Positions 31,733 through 44,300 of a stretch of 64,000 nt of DNA are shown here, piece after piece. Every line of letters begins with the position of its first letter. Positions within the stretch are counted from its first letter, which is position 1. The stretch comes from Heliopora coerulea (Eukaryota; Cnidaria; Anthozoa; Scleralcyonacea; Helioporidae), in NCBI GenBank assembly GCA_030142905.1, contig JASJOG010000076.1, forward strand, positions 186,001 to 250,000, in the 5' to 3' direction. The notes under the pieces are model-generated. The model saw only the letters and a list, made by a program, of their open reading frames with translations, was not told where the DNA came from and ran no database searches. The position numbers and the translations under genes are program-made.

Positions 31733-33369
31733 CCCCCCTTTGTCCTTCACCCCATTCCTATCCATTTGCCTCTCCCTCTGCGTATCTCTCTGTCTCTCCC
31801 TGCTCACTCTATATCCATGTCTTCCTTTCTCTCTATCTCTTTCTTTCATACTCCTCCACCTCTCCTCCCTCACCCCAACCCCCCTCTGCCTCGCCCTCCC
31901 GCTCTCCCCATCCCTATTCCTCTTCTTATGTCCCTCCACCTCCATTTCCCTTACCACCTGCCCCTCCCTTTCCCCCTTATGCCCTTCCTTTGTCTCTGCC
32001 TGTCTCTCCATCTCCATATCATCTAGATTTCTACAGATTTACAATTTTAGACTTGTTACTTTCTATATGTGGTTTTCCACAGCTTTCATGCAAACCAAAT
32101 GTATTTTTGATGAAACTCCATTATTAAATGAATGCCTCTCTTTCCATTCCCCTCTCCCTCTCCCTCTTCCTCTCTTCTCATTCCTCTACCTTTTCATCTG
32201 CCTCTGGTTATACCTTTCCCTCAAGTCCTTCCATCTCTCTCAATCTGCCTTTGCCTTTCCATCTGCTTCTCAAAGTGTTGATGACTTTTCCTGCATTTCC
32301 TGATTTGGTCCTTGGAAAACTCACTGGTCTTATCCAGAATGGTGCATTATCTAATGGGTTTAGTCACAAAGTCTAATCTAATTTGTTTCTTGTTTGTTTT
32401 AGGGAGAAATCTTGACCATATATGCTGCATTGCCCTTCGTAAAAGAAAGCCAGATGTACTCCTTGCTTCTTCCAAATAAGCTAAACTTCTCGTTTAGTTT
32501 CTATATTTTCCTTATATGTGGTATAGCAAGTTATGTACCAGGTTAGCTCATGATTATTTAACATATTGAACATAAAGGAGTGCATTTTGATTCAGACATC
32601 AAAGATGGTGCAGAGCATTTGAAAAACTTGGCAAAGCAGAGTTTGTTTGCATGCTCCTCAAGATATTTGATAAAAGGATCAAACACTTTCAAGAGTGTTC
32701 ATTGTATCTCCTCAAATGAACCAACATGTCATGAGAAAATCAGGCTAAACATTCACTGAATTTAAGCTAGTGTTTGATAGTGTATCTCAAAACAAGTCTT
32801 GGTTTTGATTTTTATGATTTTTGTGTTGTCCTTATGAACAACAGATGGATTCAAGAAGTACTGTTAACAATATGCCTGGTAATGTTGTAACTGTATCCAA
32901 CGCAATGCTGACACAAATATTGCAAAGTACTTTTGATGAATACATGTAAACATTCATATTTCTTCAACCCAGAAAATAGCACGAAAAGTTCGTGTAAGTC
33001 AAGATTTGTATTGTGTAACATTGTATCACAGATGATACAACATGTATGTTGTATCACATTTATAACAACTTGTTAAACCTTAAATTCTTTTCTTTGCTTA
33101 TTATCAATAACAATTATAATGCAAGTTGCAATCTCACCTTTCTTTTCAAATGAAAATCCTGTATTTGCAAGAGGGAAAGTAATGCATTTTTTGCTGTGCA
33201 ATTTAGAACAGAGACCACAGGATTTTACTTAATCAACTTACTCAAATAAGTTGAACAAGCACCCATTTTTTATTTTTCTCTAGCATTTCCTACTGTGTAC
33301 ATGCATATGATTAAACAACGGAAGAAAGTTCTTGGAAGAACATGCCAGGCCTTGGAAAAAATGGACTAA
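28518..33369 (+). CDS. HACD2: Very-long-chain (3R)-3-hydroxyacyl-CoA dehydratase (HACD/PTPL family)
   Basis: Eight exons: 28518-28597, 28929-29049, 30359-30377, 30745-30833, 31343-31464, 31590-31629, 32403-32541, 33284-33369; 696 nt, 231 residues, all junctions GT-AG and in frame. It is the third enzyme of the ER fatty-acid elongation cycle, dehydrating 3-hydroxyacyl-CoA. Family landmarks: [65 protein letters not shown] and [10 protein letters not shown] near the C-terminus. The catalytic pair is present as Tyr152 and Glu159 (YPIGVTGE), with seven-residue spacing as in yeast PHS1. It is a multi-pass membrane protein of normal length. AATAAA signals occur at 33547 and 33638. The HACD1 versus HACD2 assignment is uncertain; the invertebrate gene may predate the split. 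Confidence 0.95.
28730..28866. repeat. (AT)n-(ACAT)n-(CA)n compound microsatellite
   Basis: In HACD intron 1, ending about 65 bases before the acceptor of exon 2. More AT/TG tracts follow in intron 2 at 29761-29812 and 29855-29960. Confidence 0.97.
30896..30925. repeat. (AT)n microsatellite
   Basis: In the HACD intron between exons 4 and 5. Confidence 0.9.
31690..32026. repeat. (CT)n microsatellite grading into pyrimidine-rich tract
   Basis: In HACD intron 6. The C/T-rich strand opens long Ser/Pro/Leu frames in all three phases. These have no splice context, and the flanking exons join without them. A second C/T-rich tract lies at 32130-32260. Confidence 0.9.
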
Positions 33370-34457
33370 AGTTTTACCATTTTATTATGAAATTACCCAG
33401 ACATGATTGTTTTGAGTGAAGCTAATGGCTGTTATTCTGAAGTAGGAGGTGTTAAATTATAAATAACTGAAATACACATCCAAGATAAATCCAACATACA
33501 TGTCAAAATTATCTATAAATTATTATGAAACTTTTAAACATAACAAAATAAAGAAAATACTATTTTACGAATTATTTGATGAGAAAATTGTGGAATCCAA
33601 TTTACTTTTAATCAATTCAACTTGACAATGATTTTGAAATAAAGTTGAAATGTCATAGTAATTATTCCTATGTCTTGTATTCTCAGATCTCAAGTTCTCA
33701 AGATGTCAATAATTTTCACTATGTTTTTCATTCTTTACTTTTTTAAAGTGTTTAGTGGCACTTGTTTAGTCTTGCCATCAAACCTGCCTTTCTTATTTGG
33801 TTTTTTTCTGTTAAAATGACAGGAAATCATGCAAGCGCACACTGAATGAGGGTTAGCAGACTCACAGACTGCAAGTCACAGTTCCAATGGCATCACATGC
33901 CACATAAGTGAAAAGCTCTGTTATCACTTCCAATTCAAATGCAACTTATGATGCTCTTGTACTGCCAAACTTTTATTATTGTTCATTATTATGACACCCA
34001 GTGTGGTTTCATTGAGGGGGGGAGCATATGTGCCATGCTGATGCTTGTTAACATCTAATCTGTAGGGCAAACTAAAGTTGAGTGGAAGGTTAAGACTCAG
34101 AACAGAAATTATGTAATGAGTGAATGAAAGGTGAAATAAAGTGAATGAAAATGCATTTCAGTTATGTATGAATAAACATATTCTCTAAGGGTTAACGAAA
34201 ACAAAGTGCTTTACTTTGGAATCTCGTAGGAAACCACACATAGGGGGGGAACTGGTAAATACCTGAGTTTTTTTCTGGGAATTAACAAGAATTCATCAAC
34301 GAGTTTCTCATTTTTAAATAATCAAGTCGGAGGCTGTCGGAAGAGTTCGACACAACTCCGAAAGTTAGTTTCGATTCAATATGGCGTCCAAGGACATCAA
34401 CAAAGTTCTAGAATTTCAAAGTATTCTGGTAATTGTCACAGGATAAACTTCCCCAAG
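33370..34457. other. Intergenic region between HACD and capping enzyme
   Basis: Holds the HACD 3' untranslated region (AATAAA at 33547-33552 and 33638-33643) and the capping-enzyme 5' leader. No additional gene recognised apart from a short upstream reading frame at 34381. Confidence 0.65.
34381..34446 (+). promoter_or_regulatory. Short upstream reading frame in the capping-enzyme leader
   Basis: ATG at 34381 opens 21 codons (MASKDINKVLEF...) and stops at 34444-34446, 12 bases before the capping-enzyme ATG at 34458. If the transcript starts upstream of 34381, this frame would be met first by scanning ribosomes. Its GTAATT (34429) could alternatively serve as a donor for another transcript. 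Confidence 0.4.
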
Positions 34458-37400
34458 ATGTCTATACCTCCACGATGGTTGAATTGTCCTCGAAAAAGTG
34501 GTATCATTGCAGGTATTAACATATTAAATTCTCTATCATTTCCTGCCTGATAACTGCAGCACATATTCTGTCGTACACTTCCTGCTAACTTTAATGTACT
34601 GAAATATTTGCCGCTGTTTATTAAACCTTAAAGTCATTATAAATATGTTGGTTTTAGAATAAAAATTCATTTATGTTATTGAATAAATTGAGTTAAGATT
34701 GCATAAAATTTTAGGATATGCATTGTTTTATCATTTGTGTAATTGGATAAAGGATGCATCTTCGAGAAGGAATTTTTCTGAGGCTTGTTTTCATTCTGAA
34801 ACTTTGCACAGATAAATTCCTCGCTTTTAAAACGTTCTTGGATCCTCGTTATGACGATCGTGTGCCTGAAGAAAACCGCTGGCAACTTCAAATGTTGTTG
34901 GGCTACCTCAGCAGAGCAAAGGTAGATACACAACGCAAACAAGCAATGGTTTACTGTGTTCAACCAGTTATGAATGCAGGAAGGAAGAGAGGAGAGCACA
35001 AAAGAAAACATAAGAGTTGTTCTTCTTCAATGAGTGCTCTGCCAACTTCCCTCTAGTATCCATAACTAGAGTACACACTGAAGCATGCCTTGTTTAATTC
35101 TTTTGGAGCACATAATTAGAAAATCATAGCAAGCAGTCACCAACAAAAGTAAAGGAAGCATTAACCCTTGACTTCAGTAAACAGTGGTTAACTAACTGCA
35201 CACCATCTTGTTGGACTAGCTGCTCCAGCTAAATAGTTTAAGCAATGCTGTTGCTCTGTTCATGTTGTCTTATGAATTTTGGCACAAATTCCCTCTTCTG
35301 GTTTCATTTGTGATACAACATTTAAATTTATCTTCATTAGAGATAGTCCCTAGTTAGGGGGATAAATGCTTGGCAGTTAATAGATTTATGTAGGATATAC
35401 CTCAATATACATTTATATTGCTTAAGTTAGCTGAGGGGTTATCAAGTTTAAATAGAGATATCTACATTCAGAGTCAATAGCTTGAGAACTTGTCCATTGA
35501 AATTTGTTATTTTGTTTGTTCTTTTCCAGAAAACTCTTGGTATGGTCATTGATCTCACAAACACTGATAGATTTTATAACAAAAATGAGCTTGAAAGTCA
35601 TGGTATTCAGTACATAAAAATCAATTGCAGAGGGTAATATGGATACTTAAAGTTACCAGTTAGTGTTAAATGAACAAACAATTATCTTCAATCATTCCTT
35701 CATTTTGAGATTAAGATTATCCTGTTAGTAAAGAACAAGTGTAATACTAGGGTGGCAAATGTGTAGGTATTGAAACAGAAATAAAACTTAACCTTTTGGA
35801 ACTAATTTTACCTTAGTTTACATAAAACAAGGCAAATTTAGATCCTCATTGTTTTGGAAGCTTTTTTAGGCAGGCTGCGAGAACTTTCAAAACATAAAGC
35901 TATCAAAATTTATATTTTGAATAAAGATTATAGACTGTTAGATTCATATTAACCCCTTCCCTCCATGAAATCTCTTTCTGTTGAATAAAATCATCAAGGT
36001 GCCATTAGTGAGGTTAAAATCCTCAAGGGATACTGCAAGAGGGAAAATGTTGTTTGTTATTTGTACAATAAAAAACATGACCTAATTTAAGTCAGGTGAA
36101 GTAGATGTGTGTGCTAAATAATTAAAGTACATATACATGCTAAGTTGACTCTATGTCTATTGCTTGTGCCGAGATCTGAGATTTGGACATGGAAAATTCA
36201 TGTCTTGGATTGCAATGTTTAAGATCAACTCTGTAATCATCTTGTTCCTGGAGTAACTGTAATTTGTGATATATACCTTGTAGAAATATGTTTACAGAAA
36301 CAAACAGTGTTCAGAGAAACAAGCATTTTATGCAAATCATTTTTTCTCAATGTTAATTTTTTCTTATTTTATATTGAAACAGTCATAATGAAGCTCCAAA
36401 AGTTGAGCAGACCAATGACTTTATTAGACTATGCTCCAAGTTCTGGCAGGAAAATCCTGAAAAAATTATTGGTAAGACTTCTCTTTGTGACATATCACCT
36501 TGTGAAATGAATGATATGAGCCATTTAATCAATGCCATTTAGAAGAAGTTTCTTACTTTGTGGAAATCCCCCCTGTAGACATTTAAATAATTATATGCAA
36601 TATAATTATCACTGCTTACTTCCCATAAGGTATATAATAATAAATATGATTGCTGCCCTCCCATATATGTTTAGTAATAACAGTTAAATCAGGGGTGGGC
36701 AATTAATTTTTACAAGGGGCCACATGAGAAACCTGAACTGTGTTGGAGGGCTGAACCAACGATAACTTTTCGTCATCAATGGCATCAACTTTTCTTTTTT
36801 TGGCATGAGCTGACATTTTTAGGGCTAACTGGCCAGCATCACTTGTGTCTGTTCACGCAAGCACGTCCTGGATGCATAATACATGCGTGCGTCATGTAAA
36901 TAAAACAAAAATGGCACGATTTTCAAAATAAAAGCAACACAACTGTATAGCATGAACATCATAAATTATATTATATAATATTTTTTCATTCATGTTCTGA
37001 TTGACCTCACGTGGGCCAGACAAGGACGTCCAAAGGGCCAGATGTGGCCTGCGGGCTGTAAGATGCCCAGCTCTGAGTTAAATACATCTTGTAAATTCTT
37101 AACTATCATGATTTTTATTGCAAACTATATGATATGCTTTCAGGTGTCCATTGTACACATGGTTTTAACAGGACAGGTTTCCTCATTATTTCATATCTTG
37201 TTCAATTGCTTGACTGGAGGTAAATTAGCTTGGTTTGTTTAATAAATGTCATTTATGACATTGTTATCATGGGAGAGCACACTCTTACATTATGACCAGA
37301 AGGAGTACCCTTTTGTTTCTTTTAAACTCTACATGTCAATATGGTTTGAAAGTTTATATCAATTTATACCTGCAATATCAGCTTACATAAACAGTAGATT

Positions 37401-38313
37401 TTAATGTCCACTGCTCTCAAACTATATTTTTCAAATAGCTTGACTGCATGCATACAAAGTAGTGTAATATAATATAATTTATATATGAAAAGGCTGTAAT
37501 TATTGACATTCATTGGTTAATACTCTGGGCTCATCCCAGTGACTAGTACAGTAAAATTATCTAGTGCCAACTGGAGTAAAATAATCATAGATGTTAAAGT
37601 AGCTCTGGCTACTATCTAACAGAACCACAAATAATGCCACCCCTGAGGATTGAAATGAAAATGGCAAATAAGGCTGGGATAATATAAATGTCTTATTAAT
37701 GTTTGTGTAATCATTCTGCTTCTCTAGTTGAATAGAATATGTTTGCAAAGTATTGGAGGCTTATCTGCACCATCAGGAATATTTGTTGGGACTATAGTTC
37801 CCTAGCTTCTTTATTCCACTGCCTGTGATGTGAAAGTGTAATTGATGGGCCATTAAAAAGATTGACATGAACATGGAAGTACAGGCAATCCAAGATATTT
37901 TAAAATCAAACTCAATCAGTTTTTTTTTGTCTCTCTCTTTTAGTTTGGAAGCTGCTGTAAAGTTGTTTGCAAAGGTACATTGAATAATACCGATAATAAG
38001 ATTGCATGGAAAGTAGTATACAGCCCAAGACTGAGTCCTTAGTTAGTGCCACCCTGTGCATATTTGTGTTCCTGAATTTATTACAATCTCGTTCCTTGGT
38101 GTCCCCCTTGGTTTGCAATCCACTGGTCATCACTGGGATGTTTAAGTTAACAGTGATAGTAATGTAATGATAGTGGATGTAATGGTGATGGTGATAATGA
38201 TGGTGATGATGATAATGATGGTGATAATGATGATAATGATGATGGTGATGGTGACATTAGTGATGATGATGGTGATGATGATGACGACGATGGTGATGAT
38301 GATGATGGTGATG

Positions 38314-38366
<53 letters not shown>

Positions 38367-41300
38367 GATAATGGTGATGATGATGATGGTGGTGATGATG
38401 ATGGTGATGATGATGGTGATGGTGATAGTGATGGTGATGGTGATGATGATAATGATAATGATGATGGTGATGATGATGATGATGACATGATGATGATGAT
38501 AATGGTGGTGATGATAATGATAGTGATTATGGTGATGATAATGATGGTGATGTTATGATAGTGATGATGATGGTGATTGTGATCATGATTATGATGATAA
38601 TGATCATTATCATCCTAATCACTCAATTTTGGGCTCTTTGAAAAACACTCTCGTACCAGCTGATTTCAAATTAAACTTGAAAACATGCGATTACCTATGC
38701 TAATAGGTCTTTGGTAACTCTAGAGTCGTTCCCCTGGCATTTACAAACAACATTATTTGGACGACTTATGTCAACGTTACGATTCCTCGGAGTCTTTCCA
38801 AGCCCCAGAACTACCTGAGTGGTGCCTAGAAGAAGAAGAAGGAGAAAGTGACAACGAGGCTCAAGTAAACGGGACCAGAGAAGATGGGAGTCGACCAGGC
38901 GGAAGTCGCAAGAGGATTCGAAGAGAATTCAAAACTACTGTAGGTTGAACATGTTTTAAATTGTACGTAGATTTTTGTTCTCTCGAGAGGCGCTTTCTCG
39001 TGTGAGCTAATTTCTCATCTATGGCTGCTATTCGTCATAAGCCACCTCAAGGGTTTGGCAGTATGCTAGGTTTGAGAGACTTCCTCAAAGGAATTTCCTT
39101 TTTCTACAGGAACCGAAGTTCGTGGATGGAGTGTCGGGTGTCTCTGTTGCTCAAAGTCCGAAGTTCGAAGAAATTCAGCGCATTTGTGAAGATATTTGTG
39201 GATGGAACAGGTAAATTAGATTATATTTTATGTAATGTTTCAAACACGAGTTGGTGTTCTTCCTCCGATTTCTAGATACCGAGAAACGAGTTGAAAAACG
39301 AGGCAAAGCCGAGTTTTTTTTTCATGAGTTTCGAGGTATCTAGAAATCGGAGGAAGAACACTAAACGAGGGTTTGAAATTACTTCTCAAACGAACCAGTA
39401 TTTTAGGCGAAAATCCAGCAGAAAGTTGGAAAAATTCAGCTGTAATCTTCCTCCGATTTCTAAATACTGATTAATTATGTATTTCTTTTGTTTTTGCTTT
39501 ATGAATTATTAATGAGTTTGAGAATAACATTGAAAAAAACAATAAGAGAAATAGCATAAATTTAAAATTTCGTGCAATAATCCAAACAAGCAAAAACTGT
39601 AATGAAACTGCCAAGTAGCGTACATATGGAATGCTTGATTCCTACGTGAAATAGTACGAGAAAAGTTTAGTCCAGTGACGCTAAAGAACAAGAACCAAAC
39701 CTACAATAAGACTCACAAATAGATAAATGACACACGTCAGAACCCCCAGCCACCGTGAATCACTTCTTCATAACTGTAAACAACGTCAAAACCAACACAG
39801 CATTGTCTCTCGGTTTTTAGAAGCGATTTTCCTGGTAGCCAGCCAGTGTCAATGGACTGCAATAATATAAGACTGCTGAGTGAGAAGCCTTACCGAGTTA
39901 CGTGGAAAGCGGATGGAGTGAGGTAAAAGTAGAGGCAGCGTATGCCATGTTGAACGGCGTGTAAAAGCCAAAAGGGTCAGGCAACTGCCGAAACTTGCAA
40001 GAAAAGAAACTGAGGTTTCGAATGAAAGGGCTTAGTTTGAAACGTCAGTATTGGCTATCCAAAGTTTTGGGAGTCTCCTAACCCTTTCGGTTTCTCCTAC
40101 GGGGTGAGGTATATCCTAAACGCACGCGTTTCACATTACTGTTTGGGAGAAGCGAGGACTGAATGTGCGACATTGCGTCCACTCCTATACACAAAAGAGC
40201 AGGAGTACTCAACCTTTGTTCTCTTATGGTCTGCATATGTTATCAGTAGTGATTAGGCGGGCTCCACTATTATCATTGTGTTTTAGTGTGGCAATTTCTG
40301 TTTCGGTAAATAAAGCGGAAACAAGTTTGTTTCCTGCATGGTGAATAAAGGCAAACAGCAAAGTGAAGGGGGAGAACGATTGAAAAAATGACACATGCCT
40401 GCATCCTCTGAACTCAGGAAAAAAACCTGCAAAACATCATCCTTAATTATTTTTTTTATTTTTTCCAGATATATGTCGGTAAATAAAGCGGAAACAAGTT
40501 TGTTTCTTGCATGGTGAATAAAGGCAAACAGCAAAGTGAAGGGGGAGAACGATTGAAAAAATGACACATGCCTGCATCCTCTGAACTCAGGAAAAAAACC
40601 TGCAAAACATCATCCTTAATTATTTTTTTTATTTTTTCCAGATATATGATGTACATCAGGGGACGCAAGGAGGTCTATTTGATTGACCGGGACAACGCTG
40701 TATTCGAGGCACCGCAGTTGACGTTCCCGCAGAGGAAGAACCCTCACAGTCACGTAGAAGATAGTCTGCTTGATGGAGTGAGTACATTTGTTCAGACATT
40801 TCTTATCTTACGGCAATAACATCTTTTGAAAGGAATTACTTCTTTGCCATACACCGATTTATTGTATCTTGTCTTACTCTGTCGAAACCCAACTCGAGTT
40901 GGTTTTCGAGTTTAACCTGTGACAAAAAATTGTATCAGTGTTCTCACTGGCAGACAGTTTCCCCGCCACGATATTGGCAAACTCGCCTTTAAGCAGCAGA
41001 TTTCAGCGCTCTGTTATCTCTGCAACCTCAAAAACAACGCGATCAAGAAAACAGAATGAATAAGGAAATTGTTATGAATAATTTGGACAAGAACCACAAG
41101 GTCGGAAACGTGTTTTCACTTTAAGCAGTGTAAACTTTTTCCAAAGAGAGCATATTTTCAAGAGCAATAATCAGTGCAGTTATTCAGTTGACTGGGATGA
41201 TTATTCCCTAAAAAGGCTACTTCAAAATCTCACTACTTATATAATACTCGAACTCGATGTGCTGAACGCTTTGCACGATTTTTTTTACTCGTATTGCGTC

Positions 41301-44300
41301 AGACTCACGTATTCGTGTCTTGCTTGTTCATTTTATCACGTTTATATTACAAGTTTTCAATAAAAATCGCATGCACCCACACATTCACCACAACGTTTAC
41401 CCTGACGCCATTCGAAATGTTGTCTGTACTTGGAGTTAGACTAAAGTTGGGGCACCCTGATCACAGTCAAAGATAATTTTCTGGCGATGAAAGTATATGG
41501 ACTTATCGCCTCGATTTTGGGTTTTCGAAATTTCAGATTGGTTGCTATCATTACTTGCCAGTTTCAGGACATCTTCAAACTTCTAATGTTCAACAGGTCG
41601 AATACTTAGTAAGGTATTTGAAAGTTCCAATGTCATTTTTCCATTCTAGGAAATGGTCATGGATAAGACCGAGGACAAGTTAACCCCGAGATATCTTATT
41701 TACGATATAGTGAGATTTCAGGTACATCTTTTCACCTTCGTATTAGTGTTGGAGACTGTAATTGAATCACCGCCAATCCTATAGACCGCTTTACTAAGTT
41801 CCTGTTGAATTACGACTAGATCCAGTCCACTCAAGAGACAAGTGGACAAAATAACAATTTCCAATCACGAACCAAGTCTGTCCGGTTTTTTTACCTAAGG
41901 AGACTAAGACTAGGATCGGCAAAGTGATCTTTTGTCAACCGCTGCAAGTCAATCCCATGGCGGGATTTTTTTTTGTGGGACAGTTGTACATTGTCACCTT
42001 TCTTACCATTCCAAAACAAAAGCTCACTCTTGTAACCTGTCTCCGTTCAGTTTAAAAAAGGTATCTTCCTCTGCATGCGGGATTTTCTGCTATTGGCAGG
42101 AAGCGTGAAAAGATTAGCTTTGCCAACAAAGGAGTGAGTTTCACCACTGTCCTACTCAGAGTCTTCTTTTCAATTAAAAAGTCTTGTATAAACGTAATAA
42201 GAATTTACAGGATCTATTTTAAGCCTTCGATATGGATGTTGGTCTTAATTTGTTTTCACCGAGTTAACCAAGAAACGTTCTATATAAATTTGACAGGGAC
42301 AAAACATTGGGAAGATGTCACATGATATTAGAATGAGATGCATTGACATTGATATAGTACAACCAAGAAATAAAGCTGTGAGTTATATCGTAGTTCTTTG
42401 TATAAAATACTCTTCCGATACTGTTTTTTTGTTGTTGTTCCTGTTATTGTTTGTCGTTATTGCTGTTGCGGCTATTATTTGCTGCATCTCTCGTTGCTGC
42501 AACTGGTATTGTTGTCATTGCTTTTACTTTAACTGTGGTTGTTCCTGTTGCTTCTACTGTTTTCTTACTGCTGCTGTTTGCTTGTTGTAACTACTGCTGC
42601 TGCTTTAGCTATTGCTCGTGTTACTGCAGTTGTTACTTTGATTGTTGCTGCTGTCATTTTCTGTTGCTGTTGTTGTTGTTATCATTGTTGCCGTTGTTAT
42701 TGCTGTCGCTGTTATTGTTGTTGATGTTGCTGTTGTTATTGTTTTTACTGTTACTGTTCGTTTGTTACGATCGTGATCAAAAACATTTCTTCTAATAGGT
42801 GCAAAGTGGTACTTTAGACAAGTCGAAAGAACCCTTTAGCATCCGTAACAAACAATTCTTTCCGGTCGAGAAAGCTGAGTGGGTAAGTTGTAGATTACGC
42901 TTAGAAAATAAACATGTGAAATATTTGAGACATTATGTAAAGTAGTACCTTGACATGCAAGTTTAATTCGTTCTGTGACCGAGCTCGTAGCTCAATTTGC
43001 TCTTATGTCAAAGCAATTTTTCCCATTGGAATTAATTGAACACTATCATTTAAATTGCTTAACTTAACTTACTCACTACACACTTAATGCTACACTTTAT
43101 TGCTAAACTTAATTGCTACAATTTTTTTTCACTTATCACTTAATCGCTTGACTTAACTTACTCGCTGAACTTAACTCTGAAGCTGGCTCGCTAGCTCGTA
43201 CCTCGGAATTTGGCTCGCAATTCAAAACAAAAAATCGACCGAGTGACGGCTCGTACCTCAAAAAACTCGTAAGTTAATGCACTCGTACGTCAAGGTACTA
43301 CTGTATACGAGAATGGTATGTTCTAATGTTTAACGGCCTCTCAATGTCAGAAGGTTGAAGAACTGCCTAAATTAAAGTTTCCCCAATTATACAGACTTTT
43401 AGCTGGATATGTTGGGCGTTTACTTTCGTGACATTTTTGAGGTATTGAAACCACTTCATTCATAACGTTCAATAACGTCCAATAACGTCGTAAGAGTCAT
43501 TTACAAAACGAGTATGACTTGGTAACTCTTTCCCGACGGAATAAGACGTCTACGATTTTACTCGTCAAAGGTAAAGCTCCCGCGGGAAAAGAGCTAATGG
43601 CAGACAGTAGAAATACAACCCTCGTAACATCAAACCAAGTAAACGACGACCGTTTGAAGTATTTGTGATCATTCATTGCTCTTATCAATTCGTGCTTGTT
43701 AGGTTCTTAAAGAGTTCACTCCAAAATTAACTCACGAAAATGATGGTTTGATATTCAATGCAGCCGAGGAGGTAAGCTGGAAGTTTCTCGTAACTATTTT
43801 CGGAAAGTTTACGTGCTAAAGATTATGTTACGTGCTAAAGTTTAAGAAACAGCAGAATACAAAGTTGATACCATTTGGTTGTCGCAGGCCAAAGTTCTAT
43901 TGTAAGGACTTGGTTTTATAGATTTGTGTACTTCGCCCATGTATACTAGCGCTAGGTTTGACGATAACTTTATTACAGATACGAAATGTCATCTCCACTT
44001 TTTGTCTCTTCTTTTCTGATAACTTGAATCTCCAGTTTTCACAAGCTCCTTTTTTGAAAGTGTCAGCCGGAAACGGCTTTTGTGGTGGTACTTTGAACCA
44101 AGACCTTGATTCTAATTGTTGGATAAGTGATAATGAGACAAAAGAAATTGTCACCGCAATCTGCGATATGGGTGACTCAAACTTTCCTTTTAGTTACCAT
44201 TTGACACCTTAATGGAATATTTCAATTTCAAGCCCTGAAGTGTAAGCTATCATTGGTATATCGTCTAAATTATCGGTATTCATCAAGTACGCGCGTTTTT

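Noticed and set aside
31570..32303. Ser/Pro/Leu-rich frames of up to 187 residues
   Set aside because: They arise from the CT microsatellite in a HACD intron. Only 31590-31629 within this span is a real exon.
43958..44212. 84-residue frame within the capping-enzyme gene
   Set aside because: It lies in the intron between exons 43703-43771 and 44303-44403, which join in phase and match the family without it.
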